Notes: generated by a model not told the origin, from the sequence alone. DNA of 47,330 bases from Thermoguttaceae bacterium (GCA_017447865.1 JAFSMO010000051.1:1-47330); one strand, 5' to 3'; counted from the stretch's first letter, positions 13,745-21,483 are shown. Numbers and translations are program-made.

Positions 13745-16183
13745 TTACCCCACGTCACCGAGTTCCAGCGCGGCTCCGTAGCGTTTGAGCATCTGCTGGC
13801 GTACGAGCCGGAGATCCGACGCGGAAAGCCCCGGGTCCTGATCGAGCGTTTCCCTGGCCGCCTGCCGCGCCTCTTCCAGAATTTCCTGGTCCCGCAGAAG
13901 ATTCGCGACTTTGAACGGCGGAAGCCCGTGCTGCTGAGTCCCGAAAAGGTTGCCCGGCCCGCGGAGTTTGAAGTCGGTTTCGGAAAGCTCGAACCCGTCG
14001 TTCGTGCTCGTGAAAAGGCGCAGGCGTTCGAGCGTTTCCTCGGTTTCTTTGGAGGGGAAAACGCAGCAGTAGCCGGGGCGTGGGCCGCGCGTGATGCGTC
14101 CGCGGAGCTGATGGAGCTGGGCCAGCCCGAAGAATTCCGCCGAGTCGATCGTCATGAGCGTCGCGTTCGGAATATCGACCCCGACCTCAATCACCTGCGT
14201 GGAGATCAAAACCTTCAGCTCGCCGGTCCGGAAGCGGAACATCACGGCCTCTTTTTCCTCCTGCGTCATGCGGCCGTGCAGGATCCCGATCGGAAACTCC
14301 GCAAGCGGCCCGGTGGAAAGCTCGCGGTAAAGTTTCTGGAGGTTCGCGACGTCGGATTCTTTTTCGTCTTCCGAGGGGTCTTCAAACGGGTTTTCGGCGC
14401 GTGATTCCGTTTCGACGCGTAATTCCGCGCTCCGCGCTCCATTACCGCCTCCCATTTCAGTGCGTAATTCCGGCCTCCGGCCTCCATTGCCGCCTCCCAT
14501 TTCTGAGCGTAATTCCGCGCTCCGCGCTCCATTACCGCCTCCCATGAATGCGATTTCCGTCTGCGTCTCGTTGATTTTCTTCAGTTCTCCAAGCGATTCC
14601 GCCTCGCCGATCCGCGGAACGACCACGTACCCCTGCGCCCCCGCGCGGAGTTTTTCGGCGAAAAACGTCCACCAGCCCGCCCGGTTTTCCTTCAGGGCGA
14701 GGTAAGTTTTCGTTTGCTGACGGCCCGGCGGAAGCTCGCGGATGGTCGTGAGGTCCAGATCGCCGAAAAGTGTCATGGTGACGGAGCGCGGGATCGGCGT
14801 GGCGGTCATGACGAGGTAATGCGGCGATTGGCCCGACTTGCGCAGGGCCGCGCGCTGGTTCACGCCGAATTTGTGCTGCTCGTCGATCACGACCATCGCC
14901 AGGTTGGCGAAATTCACGTCTTTCTGAAGGAGCGCGTGCGTCCCAATGACGATTTTCCCAGCTCCCGAGGCGATTTTTTCAAGCGCGGCCTGACGTTCGG
15001 CGGGACGCAAACCACCCACCAGTTCCACGATCTCCAGCGGACTGTGACTCAAAATTTTGCGCATGGTCCGGACGTGCTGGCGGGCGAGGACCTCCGTCGG
15101 GGCCATGATCGCGGCCTGGAAACCGTGCGCGACGGCCAGAAGAATCGCGTAAACCGCCACGGTCGTTTTGCCGCAGCCGACGTCTCCCTGAAGCAGACGG
15201 TTCATCGGCCGGCCGGAAGTCGTGTCGCGCGTAATGTCGCTGATCGCCTTGAGCTGGCCCTGCGTCAGGTCGTAGGGGAAAAGCTGGCGGATGCGGCGGT
15301 CTACCTCCGGCGTGGCTTCGAGGATCGGCGCGCGGAAGTCGGTGACCTGCTGCCGGCGGCGGACCTCAAGCGCGAGCTGGAGGAGGAAAAACTCCTGAAA
15401 GACGAATCGGCGGCGCGCCTGGTTCACGCCGTCCTGAGTTTTGGGGAAGTGCATCCTCTGCACCGCCTCCGAGATCGGCAGGAGCGCGTGCTTCTCGCGA
15501 AACGCTTCGGGAAACGCCTCGTCGAGCAGCGGCGCGTACTTGGGGACCACGGTCCGGGCGACTCGGCGCAGATCCCACTGGTGAAGGCCGTCGGTGAGGC
15601 GATAAACCGGCTGAAACCCCAGAAACGCCGAGGCGGTTGGAAGCGTTTCCGGCCCGGCCGTGCCGACGGTGGGTGGGACGCCGACCGCCGGGTCTTCCCA
15701 CGAATCGGCCGTGGGACCGCGCGTCCCCATCCGGTTCCCGGGCGTCGTGTTGGCGTTGATCTGACCGATCTCCTCCTCCGTGAGCAGACGCATGACGGGG
15801 TGGCTGAACTGCCACTTCCGCTTCGAATATTTGGGCTTCCCGCTCACGAGGTAAATTTGGCCCTCCTCGACCCCGTTCGCCCGGAACGGCTGGTTGAAAA
15901 ACAGAATTTCGGCCAGGCCGTACGTTCCGTCCTCGATCTCCATGGAGGTGATCGAACCGCGGAAGGTGGGGCGGGTGCGGACGTTCAGAATTCGCGCGCA
16001 GATGGTCTGGAGCTCGTCCTCTTTGAGGTGGCGAATAACGGTGAAATTGGAGAAATCCTCGTAATCCCGCGGGAAGAAAAAGAGCATCTCCCCAGGCGTC
16101 CGAACCGGCAGTTTCGCGAGCAGCTCGGCGCGTTTCGGCCCGACTCCGGGTTCATACGCGATGGGATCAAAAAGCGAATGCAT
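13745..16183 (-). CDS. recG: ATP-dependent DNA helicase RecG with an in-frame repeat insertion
   Basis: The product has 812 residues against a usual length near 690. RecG remodels stalled replication forks and Holliday junctions. The wedge/OB part is N-terminal (GVGPKRAELLAKLPVRTPGE, FFFPRDYEDFSN). Helicase motifs follow: Walker A LLQGDVGCGKTTVAVYA near residue 330, the DEQH box VVIDEQHKFGVNQRAAL near 430, MTATPIPRS, and the C-terminal GVDIPNATLMTI with QLHQLRGR. Two additions explain the length. One is a Thr/Pro/Gly-rich stretch at about 145-185. The other is at residues about 547-590, where three 45-base units of a dispersed repeat encode MGGGNGARSAELR three times; it lies between the strand ending VVVPRIGEAES and the FPIGILHGRM motif, a loop that is variable in length. 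A promoter (TTGAAA-N17-TAAACT) lies about 40 bases before the start. The motifs are intact, so the gene is probably functional. Confidence 0.93.
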   Translation of the reverse strand: MHSLFDPIAYEPGVGPKRAELLAKLPVRTPGEMLFFFPRDYEDFSNFTVIRHLKEDELQTICARILNVRTRPTFRGSITSMEIEDGTYGLAEILFFNQPFRANGVEEGQIYLVSGKPKYSKRKWQFSHPVMRLLTEEEIGQINANTTPGNRMGTRGPTADSWEDPAVGVPPTVGTAGPETLPTASAFLGFQPVYRLTDGLHQWDLRRVARTVVPKYAPLLDEAFPEAFREKHALLPISEAVQRMHFPKTQDGVNQARRRFVFQEFFLLQLALEVRRRQQVTDFRAPILEATPEVDRRIRQLFPYDLTQGQLKAISDITRDTTSGRPMNRLLQGDVGCGKTTVAVYAILLAVAHGFQAAIMAPTEVLARQHVRTMRKILSHSPLEIVELVGGLRPAERQAALEKIASGAGKIVIGTHALLQKDVNFANLAMVVIDEQHKFGVNQRAALRKSGQSPHYLVMTATPIPRSVTMTLFGDLDLTTIRELPPGRQQTKTYLALKENRAGWWTFFAEKLRAGAQGYVVVPRIGEAESLGELKKINETQTEIAFMGGGNGARSAELRSEMGGGNGGRRPELRTEMGGGNGARSAELRVETESRAENPFEDPSEDEKESDVANLQKLYRELSTGPLAEFPIGILHGRMTQEEKEAVMFRFRTGELKVLISTQVIEVGVDIPNATLMTIDSAEFFGLAQLHQLRGRITRGPRPGYCCVFPSKETEETLERLRLFTSTNDGFELSETDFKLRGPGNLFGTQQHGLPPFKVANLLRDQEILEEARQAARETLDQDPGLSASDLRLVRQQMLKRYGAALELGDVG
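14417..14544 (+). repeat. Family A repeat, three tandem 45-bp copies inside recG
   Basis: Units start at 14417, 14462 and 14507, a strict 45-base period that keeps the recG frame. The outer units contain CCGCGCTCCGCGCTCC and the middle one CCGGCCTCCGGCCTCC; both versions keep a GCGC/GCGC or GGCC/GGCC inverted pair around TCC. Confidence 0.85.
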
Positions 16184-16223
16184 TCGAGGAAATTCTTAAT
16201 TAAAAAGGGCTTGGAATTCACTC

Positions 16224-16252
16224 AGTTTACCACAAATTCCCGGCTTTTTCAA
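16224..16252 (-). promoter_or_regulatory. Probable promoter of recG
   Basis: On the minus strand: TTGAAA (16252-16247), 17-base spacer, TAAACT (16229-16224), about 40 bases upstream of the ATG at 16183. Confidence 0.5.
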
Positions 16253-16367
16253 GGGTGGGGGGCGAGGGTTTTCTGAAATTTTCTGTTGAAAATGGGCGTT
16301 TATTCCGAATTAAACTGAAAATGGACCACTACTCCCCCTTTTTTCAGTCACTTTTTCAGGAGAAACC

Positions 16368-16898
16368 ATGAACGTTCTGATTCTTAACGGAAGCCCCCGC
16401 CGTGAGGGGAACACCGAGATCATCGCCCGGACTTTTGCCCAGACCGCGCAGAAAAACGGCCACAGCGTGAACGTCGTGAACGTGCAGGAAGTCAAAGTCG
16501 CGCCGTGCATGGCGTGCAATTACTGCCTCAACGTCCAGAAAGGCGTTTGCGTCCAGAAAGACGGAATGGAAACCATCCGCCCGCTGTTCGACGCCGCGGA
16601 CGTGATCGTTTTCGCCTCGCCGATCTACTTCTTCACCATCTCGGGCCAGATGAAGTGCGTGATCGACCGGTTCTATGCCGCGAACAAAGTCGGGATCGGG
16701 TCCAAAAAGTGCTTCGTTTTGCTGGATTCGCACAGTCCGAACGTTTTCGACGGAGCCGTCGCCATGTTCGAGGCGATGTGCCGCTACTTGAAGTGGGATC
16801 TGGCCGGCGTGCTGAAACTCGACGGAATGACCGCCAAAGGCTGCGTCGCCGAAGACCCGAGACTCGAAGACGTGAAGCGGCTCGCCGGGACGATCTGA
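16368..16898 (+). CDS. Flavodoxin-family NAD(P)H-dependent FMN reductase / iron-sulfur flavoprotein-like
   Basis: The product has 176 residues. The FMN phosphate loop is LILNGSPRREGNTE near residues 4-17, and the second flavin contact is FASPIYFFTISGQMKCVIDR near 83-102, as in the NADPH-dependent FMN reductase/flavodoxin_2 group. The Cys spacing APCMACNYCLNVQKGVCVQKD (Cys at about 46, 49, 52 and 60) matches the cysteine-rich segment of iron-sulfur flavoproteins, so a [4Fe-4S] cluster is possible. The protein would move electrons from NAD(P)H or a carrier to a small redox partner in the cytoplasm. RBS AGGAGA stands seven bases before ATG 16368. It is a single gene with its own terminator and is divergent from recG. 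Confidence 0.82.
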   Translation: MNVLILNGSPRREGNTEIIARTFAQTAQKNGHSVNVVNVQEVKVAPCMACNYCLNVQKGVCVQKDGMETIRPLFDAADVIVFASPIYFFTISGQMKCVIDRFYAANKVGIGSKKCFVLLDSHSPNVFDGAVAMFEAMCRYLKWDLAGVLKLDGMTAKGCVAEDPRLEDVKRLAGTI

Positions 16899-16920
16899 GG
16901 CGCTTTAGCGTGAACCTTCC

Positions 16921-16954
16921 CCGCGTTCCACTCCTCGTGAAACGCGGTTTTTTT
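16921..16954 (+). terminator. Terminator after the flavodoxin-family gene
   Basis: Arms CCGCGTT (16921-16927) and AACGCGG (16941-16947), with an inner CAC/GTG pair, are followed by seven T's. Confidence 0.8.
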
Positions 16955-16986
16955 ATCTTTTTCGGGGGAAAACCGTTTCTCTTTGA

Positions 16987-17014
16987 TTGACTTTTGGAAA
17001 ATCTCGTGTATAAT
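16987..17014 (+). promoter_or_regulatory. Promoter of dapB
   Basis: TTGACT (16987-16992), 16-base spacer, TATAAT (17009-17014). Start of transcription would be near 17021, about 45 bases before the ATG at 17068. Confidence 0.7.
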
Positions 17015-17067
17015 GAACTAATTGTATTGATTGAACTGTATAATCTGACCGAAAGGATGAACCAATT

Positions 17068-17859
17068 ATGAAAATCGCACTTCACGGAGCCGCGGGGCGT
17101 ATGGGCCAGCGTCTGGTCGTTTGCGGCGCGGCCGACCCTGATGTTGAAATCGTCGCGGCCATTGACGTCGCTTCCCACCCGAAAATCGGCACGGACGCGG
17201 GCACAAATGCAGGAATCGACCCGATTGGAGTCCCACTGACGGCCGAACTTCCCGAGGACGTCCACCCGGACGCGATGATCGACTTTTCCCAGCCGGCGGG
17301 CCTGGAAGCGATGCTGGGCCGCTGCGTTATGCGTCGGATCCCGCTCGTCATTGCGACGACCGGCCTGACCGCGGACCAAATCGCCATCATCGACGAGGCG
17401 GCCAAAGTGATCCCGATCGTTTTCGCCCCGAACATGAGCATGGGGGTGAACGTCTGCATGAAGCTGGCCGAAATCGGCGCGCGGGCACTGGCCGACCATG
17501 ACGCCGACGTGGAAATTCTGGAGCGCCATCACCGCTACAAAAAGGACTCGCCGAGCGGCACGGCCCTGAAATTCGGCGAGCTGATCGCGAAAGAAATGGG
17601 GATCACCAACTTCCGGAATGGCCGCGAGGGGATCGTCGGCGAGCGTCCGCACAACGAAATCGCCTACCATGCCATCCGCGTCGGCGACGACCCGGGCCAG
17701 CACACCGTCGTGTTCGGAATGTTGGGCGAAACGCTGGAACTCACGGTCCGCTGCTCCTCCCGTGACGGCTACGCCAAAGGCGCGTACGCGGCCGCGAAAT
17801 TCCTCCAGGGGAAAGAGTCGGGGCGCTTCTCGATGTTCGACGTGCTGGGGCTGAATTGA
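17068..17859 (+). CDS. dapB: 4-hydroxy-tetrahydrodipicolinate reductase DapB
   Basis: The product has 263 residues, the standard length. DapB reduces the dihydrodipicolinate intermediate with NAD(P)H in the diaminopimelate/lysine pathway, needed for peptidoglycan and protein. The dinucleotide loop is HGAAGRMGQ at residues 6-14, and the catalytic block is HHRYKKDSPSGTA with the acid/base His154 and Lys158. The substrate-side motif APNMSMGVNV and the C-terminal tail GRFSMFDVLGLN are standard. RBS GAAAGGA precedes ATG 17068. There is no dapA next to it. The stop codon is followed after 11 bases by the 127-bp tandem hairpin array rather than a simple terminator. Confidence 0.95.
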   Translation: MKIALHGAAGRMGQRLVVCGAADPDVEIVAAIDVASHPKIGTDAGTNAGIDPIGVPLTAELPEDVHPDAMIDFSQPAGLEAMLGRCVMRRIPLVIATTGLTADQIAIIDEAAKVIPIVFAPNMSMGVNVCMKLAEIGARALADHDADVEILERHHRYKKDSPSGTALKFGELIAKEMGITNFRNGREGIVGERPHNEIAYHAIRVGDDPGQHTVVFGMLGETLELTVRCSSRDGYAKGAYAAAKFLQGKESGRFSMFDVLGLN

Positions 17860-17870
17860 TTCGAAAGATC

Positions 17871-18450
17871 CGGAGTGCCGGCGTCCTCGCCGGTCAAGTT
17901 AATTTCCGGGGTCATTACTGACCCCGCTCGCCTGCGTCGTTCCGGTTTGAAAAAGCCTGGCGAGCGGTGGCAGTCATGCCACCGTAAACTCCTGATTCGG
18001 AGTGCCGGCGTCCTCGCCGGTCAAGTTAATTTTCGGGGTCATAACTGACCCCGCTCGCCAGAATCGTTCCGGTTTGAGAAAGCTTGGCGAGCGGTAGCAG
18101 TCATGCCACCGTAAACTCCAGATTCGGAGGGCCGGCGTCCTCGCCGGTCAAGTTAATTTTCGGGGTCATTACTGACCCCGCTCGCCAGAATCGTTCCGGT
18201 TTGAGAAAGCTTGGCGAGCGGTGGCAGTCATGCCACCGTAAACTCCAGATTCGGAGGGCCGGCGTCCTCGCCGGTCAAGTTAATTTCCGGGGCCATTACT
18301 GACCCCGCTCGCCTGCGTCGTTCCGGTTTGAAAAAGCCTGGCGAGCGGTGGCAGTCATGCCACCGTAAACTCCAGATTCGGAGGGCCGGCGTCCTCGCCG
18401 GTCAAGTTAATTACGGGGTCATAACTGACCCCGCTCGCCAGAGTCATGCC
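17871..18450 (+). repeat. Tandem 127-bp multi-hairpin array (family B), 4.5 copies
   Basis: Units start at 17871, 17998, 18125, 18252 and 18379 (exact 127-base period); the fifth stops at about 18450. Every full unit can fold four hairpins in series: CCGGCG-TCCT-CGCCGG, GGGGTCA-TTAC-TGACCCC, a long stem CCGCTCGCC with GGCGAGCGG about 30 bases apart, and GTGGCA-GTCA-TGCCAC (the second unit has one change in this last arm). Units 1 and 4 share one version of the third loop, units 2 and 3 another. There are no spacers, so this is not a CRISPR array. The short open frames in it are by-products. It fills most of the gap between dapB and the Pcm gene. Confidence 0.92.
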
Positions 18451-18496
18451 CCCTCCACCCTTTTCCTCAAAAAAAACTCTCCCAAAGGAATTGATC

Positions 18497-19801
18497 ATGA
18501 ACCGACCTTTTTCTTTTTTACTGACCGCCCTTCTGCTTTTTACCCCGGTTTTCTGCCTGGCGCAGACCGAGAAGGAAATGACCGAGGCCCGCGAGAAAAT
18601 GGTTCAGCGCGAGCTGGTCCGTGCGGGGATCCGGAACCCGGACGTGCTGGAGGCGATGCGCTCGACCCTGCGGCACAAATTCGTCCCGAAAAACGTCCGC
18701 GCCCAGTCCTACGAGGAGCGAGCTTTGCCCATCGGCTACGGCCAGACGATTTCGTCCCCGTTCGTGGTCGCCAGCATGACGGAGGCTCTGAACCCCCAGC
18801 CCGATGATCGGGTGCTGGAGATTGGGACCGGCTCCGGCTACCAGGCCGCGGTCCTTTCGCCGCTCGTGGAGGAGGTTTACTCGATCGAGATCGTGGAGCC
18901 GCTGGCGAAGCAGGCGCAAAAAACGCTCAAGAGCCTGAAGTACAAAAACGTCTTCGTCCGTGCCGGGGACGGTTACAAGGGCTGGCCGGAAGCGGCGCCG
19001 TTCGACAAAATCATCGTGACGTGCTCGCCGGAGTCCCCGCCTCCCGCGCTGGTGAAGCAGTTGAAGGACGGCGGGCTGATGGTCGTGCCGCTTGGGGAAC
19101 GGTACGCGCAAAACCTCTGCATTCTGAAAAAGGACGGCGACCGCCTCGAGAAGCAGCCGATCCGGCCGATTCTGTTCGTCCCGATGACCGGCGCGGCTGA
19201 GGACCATCGTGAAGTCCTGCCGGACCCGGAAAACCCGACGCTCCAGAACGGGGATTTTGAAAAGGTCATGATCGGCCAGGCGAGCCAGATCGAGAAAATG
19301 CCCGGCCAGCGTTCGGACGCCGAGGAGGAAGAAGAGGACGAGGAACCCGCGGATGCCGAGCCGGAAACGATCAAGATCCCGAAGGTCTGGTGCTACTTGC
19401 GTCAGGCCCAGATCGACGAAAACGACGACGGCCGCGGGAAGTACTGCCTCCGCTTCAAAAACCAGACTCCCGGCGCGCTTGCGCAGGCGTGCCAGGGGGC
19501 GGGCGTAGATGGCCGGAAGGTCGTGGGCCTGCACTTTGAAATGCGGATCAAGGGGGAAAATCTTGCACAGGATTTTACACGCGGCGGAAAGCCCGGCGTG
19601 TTCGTCGTTTTCATCGATGAAAAGCGCAACACGATCAAAAGCTCCATCCTGGGCGGCTGGCGTGGAACGTTCGACTGGCGGAACGTCTCGTTCACGATCA
19701 ACGTCCCGGAATCGGCCCGCGAAGCGCTCATCTACTTCGGCCTCCACGGAGCCCGCGGCACGATGTGGATCGACGACGTGAAAATGACTCCCGTGCGTTA
19801 A
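18497..19801 (+). CDS. pcm: Exported protein-L-isoaspartate O-methyltransferase with an extra C-terminal domain
   Basis: The product has 434 residues; ordinary Pcm has about 210. ATG 18497 follows AAAGGAA and opens a signal peptide (MNRPFSFLLTALLLFTPVFC, cut near LAQTE). The catalytic part is about residues 22-240: KFVPKNVRAQSYEERALPIG, GQTISSPFVVASMTEAL, motif I VLEIGTGSGYQAAVLSPL, PFDKIIVTCSPESPPPAL and VPLGERYAQNL. Pcm methylates isoaspartyl residues to repair aged proteins. A glutamate-rich linker (AEEEEEDEEPADAEPE) leads to about 140 residues with a jelly-roll-like look (KYCLRFKNQ, FEMRIKGENL, WRNVSFTINVP, MWIDDVKM), similar in style to carbohydrate-binding modules. Export of a SAM-dependent enzyme is unexpected, since SAM is cytoplasmic. 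It could be anchored in the membrane with the domain inside, or a non-enzymatic homologue; the sequence cannot decide. Confidence 0.85.
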   Translation: MNRPFSFLLTALLLFTPVFCLAQTEKEMTEAREKMVQRELVRAGIRNPDVLEAMRSTLRHKFVPKNVRAQSYEERALPIGYGQTISSPFVVASMTEALNPQPDDRVLEIGTGSGYQAAVLSPLVEEVYSIEIVEPLAKQAQKTLKSLKYKNVFVRAGDGYKGWPEAAPFDKIIVTCSPESPPPALVKQLKDGGLMVVPLGERYAQNLCILKKDGDRLEKQPIRPILFVPMTGAAEDHREVLPDPENPTLQNGDFEKVMIGQASQIEKMPGQRSDAEEEEEDEEPADAEPETIKIPKVWCYLRQAQIDENDDGRGKYCLRFKNQTPGALAQACQGAGVDGRKVVGLHFEMRIKGENLAQDFTRGGKPGVFVVFIDEKRNTIKSSILGGWRGTFDWRNVSFTINVPESAREALIYFGLHGARGTMWIDDVKMTPVR

Positions 19802-19822
19802 GATCCGGAGGGTTGGCAGATT

Positions 19823-19852
19823 CGGAGGGCCGGCGTCCTCGCCGGTCAAGTT
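19823..19852 (+). repeat. Family B fragment after the Pcm gene
   Basis: This is the first 30 bases of the 127-bp unit, including the CCGGCG-TCCT-CGCCGG hairpin, beginning about 20 bases after the stop codon at 19801. It is in the same orientation as the gene. Confidence 0.8.
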
Positions 19853-20168
19853 CGGCGCAAGCCGAACGCGAATAAAAATCCACGCGTAAACACCAAACCA
19901 GTAAGAACTCGCAGACCGAAAAAGGCCCCGCGGATAAAGCGGATTAAGCGGATCGAGGCGGATTTTTAAATTAAAAAAATAAAGGCCCCCCTGAAAGGGG
20001 GGCTGCCGAGCGTAGCGAGGCTGGGGAGTTCGAGCCAAAGGACGGACTTCCCCCGTTTCGGAACCCCTCCACCGCCTTTCGGCGGTCCCCCTCCCCTTTC
20101 AGGGGAGGCTTCCTCATCATCCGTCCACGTGAAAACCCCATTTTTCCATCTTTTTTGTAGTCAAAACC
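19853..20168. repeat. Intergenic repeat region with a long palindromic element (family E)
   Basis: No gene is seen here. GTTCGGC-GCAA-GCCGAAC (about 19850-19868) is a hairpin. A purine-rich string of GCGGAT units occupies 19934-19966. The main element is 19985-20118: it opens with GCCCCCC-TGAAA-GGGGGGC (19985-20003) and closes with CTCCCC-TTTCA-GGGGAG (20101-20117), which are inverted copies of each other's core; in between lies an ACCGCC/GGCGGT pair. No T-run follows, so it is better seen as a repeat element than as a terminator. Confidence 0.6.
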
Positions 20169-20969
20169 ATGAGTACAAATCCAGAAATCACCAAACGCCT
20201 TGATTTTGCCGTCGCGATGTCGCAGAAGGCCGGCGAGAACACGCTGAAGTATTTCCAGAAGAAAAACTTTGAGATCGAGCTGAAAGGGGACGAAACGCCC
20301 GTCACCGTCGCGGACAAAGAAACCGAACGGCTCATGCGCGCCCTGATCACGGCCGAATTCCCGGACGACGAGATCATTGGCGAGGAAATGCCCTCCCGCC
20401 CCGGCACCAGCGGCTTCGGGTGGATCCTCGACCCGATCGACGGCACCAAGTCCTTCATTCACGGCGTGCCGCTTTACGGAACGCTCGTCGGGATCACGCT
20501 CAACGGTGAGGCGGTCACCGGCGTGATTCGGATCCCGGCCCAGGACGAGTGCGTTTATGCGGCCCTTGGCTCCGGCGCGTGGTACACGAAAAACGGCTCG
20601 GAACCGGTTCCCGCCCGGGTCTCTCAGGTACGGACCCTCAGCGAGTCGCTCGTGCTGACGACCGAGGAAAAGACGTTCTACCAGCACGGCCGCTACGAGA
20701 ACTGGAAAAACCTCATGCTCTCGGCGCGTCTTGCCCGGAACTGGGGCGACTGTTACGGCTACCTGCTCGTCGCGACGGGCAGGGCGGAGGTGATGGTCGA
20801 TCCGGAAATGAGCCTCTGGGACACCGCGGCGTTAATGCCGATCATTCTCGAGGCGGGCGGGACCTTCACCGACTGGCAGGACGTCCCGACGTACAAATCG
20901 GCGGACTCCATCGCGACCAACGGCCACGTGCACGATGAAGTCATGAAGGTGCTGAAAATGAATGAATAA
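20169..20969 (+). CDS. hisN: Inositol monophosphatase-family phosphatase, probably histidinol-phosphatase
   Basis: The product has 266 residues. The Mg2+-binding motifs of the family are all present: GEEMPS (Glu72/73 region), WILDPIDGTKSFIHG at residues 85-99 and the C-terminal PEMSLWDTAALMPIILEAGG with the third Asp. The block ARNWGDCYGYLLVATGRAEV resembles the histidinol-phosphatase (HisN) branch rather than the inositol-phosphate branch, hence the assignment; an inositol or 3'-phosphoadenosine phosphatase is the alternative. HisN removes phosphate from L-histidinol phosphate, the penultimate step to histidine. No other his gene is close. The last codons and stop lie inside the left 32-base inverted repeat that frames the following accessory block. 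Confidence 0.8.
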   Translation: MSTNPEITKRLDFAVAMSQKAGENTLKYFQKKNFEIELKGDETPVTVADKETERLMRALITAEFPDDEIIGEEMPSRPGTSGFGWILDPIDGTKSFIHGVPLYGTLVGITLNGEAVTGVIRIPAQDECVYAALGSGAWYTKNGSEPVPARVSQVRTLSESLVLTTEEKTFYQHGRYENWKNLMLSARLARNWGDCYGYLLVATGRAEVMVDPEMSLWDTAALMPIILEAGGTFTDWQDVPTYKSADSIATNGHVHDEVMKVLKMNE

Positions 20970-20992
20970 TGAAGAACGAAGAACGAATAATG
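20961..20992 (+). repeat. Left arm of a 32-bp inverted repeat framing the 21-24 kb block
   Basis: AATGAATAATGAAGAACGAA followed by GAACGAATAATG. Its reverse complement, with one mismatch, is at 24079-24110. It overlaps the last codons of hisN. Confidence 0.75.
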
Positions 20993-21007
20993 AGGAGGGA
21001 GGTTTGC

Positions 21008-21268
21008 GTGAAAGAATTTGCGTATGCCTTTTTTCGGGCCGGTATGATCGCTGGCGGTTTTGTATTGTGCAAAATCGTACTGTTTAATTGGATCGCGACT
21101 TTTCCTGAAGTCGGCCCCGTCCCCTTATCCGCCGCGGCTGAAAAATGCAATACGGCTTACGCCAATTTGATTTTATGGGGTTGGGTAACGGCGATAATTT
21201 TGCCTTTCAGTGTTGGAACGGCCATAAAAAAGTGGTCAAGTTCAAGCGAAAAGAAGACCATAGAGTGA
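21008..21268 (+). CDS. Small membrane protein of unknown function
   Basis: The product has 86 residues from GTG 21008, which has AGGAGG nine bases upstream; the earlier ATG at 20969 would place the start inside the repeated 32-base arm, so it is less likely. Two membrane segments are visible, FRAGMIAGGFVLCKIVLFNW near the N-terminus and LILWGWVTAIILPFSVGTAI near the C-terminus, with a short loop between them. No family is recognised. It is the first of four plus-strand genes for small membrane proteins in a block with lower G+C than the surrounding genes, followed by repeat elements C and D. Confidence 0.5.
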   Translation: MKEFAYAFFRAGMIAGGFVLCKIVLFNWIATFPEVGPVPLSAAAEKCNTAYANLILWGWVTAIILPFSVGTAIKKWSSSSEKKTIE

Positions 21269-21350
21269 AAAAATGCGGCACTGGGCTTTTGCTTTTAGGT
21301 TCATCCGACAATTGTGTACTTGTTCCAGTCAAAGTGGTCAAACAAAATCA

Positions 21351-21483
21351 TTTTAAGCCGCAAAGAACACAAAGGACGCAAAGAGGATGAAAAGGAGGGA
21401 TGATAACGATTTCAGCGCACCGCGTGTTGACCGGTAACAAGAAAAACTCTTTGCGTCCTTTGTGTTCTTTGCGGCTTAAAAAA
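21351..21483 (+). repeat. Palindromic element, family C, copy 2
   Basis: This 133-bp element has inverted ends TTTTAAGCCGCAAAGAACAC and its complement at 21451-21483. The centre contains GTGTTGACCGGTAACAAG. The first copy at 6331-6450 has the same ends and central block in reverse. Confidence 0.8.

Noticed and set aside
14714..16276. A 520-codon plus-strand frame opposite recG
   Set aside because: It mirrors the helicase codons, has no start signal and no recognisable domain.
18084..18302. Small frame with repeated RRAGVLAGQVN within the tandem array
   Set aside because: It exists only because the 127-bp unit happens to lack stops in one frame over two units; the DNA stems, not the peptide, are conserved.
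17871..18450. CRISPR array
   Set aside because: Units are 127 bases and adjoin directly with no unique spacers, and no cas gene is present.
18518..20038. A 506-codon minus-strand frame opposite the Pcm gene
   Set aside because: It runs from repeat sequence into the complement of the methyltransferase and has no motif or start signal.
21265..21390. A short frame running from GTG 21265 into the family C repeat
   Set aside because: The C-terminal half is repeat translation (PQRTQRTQRG) and there is no start signal; it could be a truncated gene but cannot be supported.
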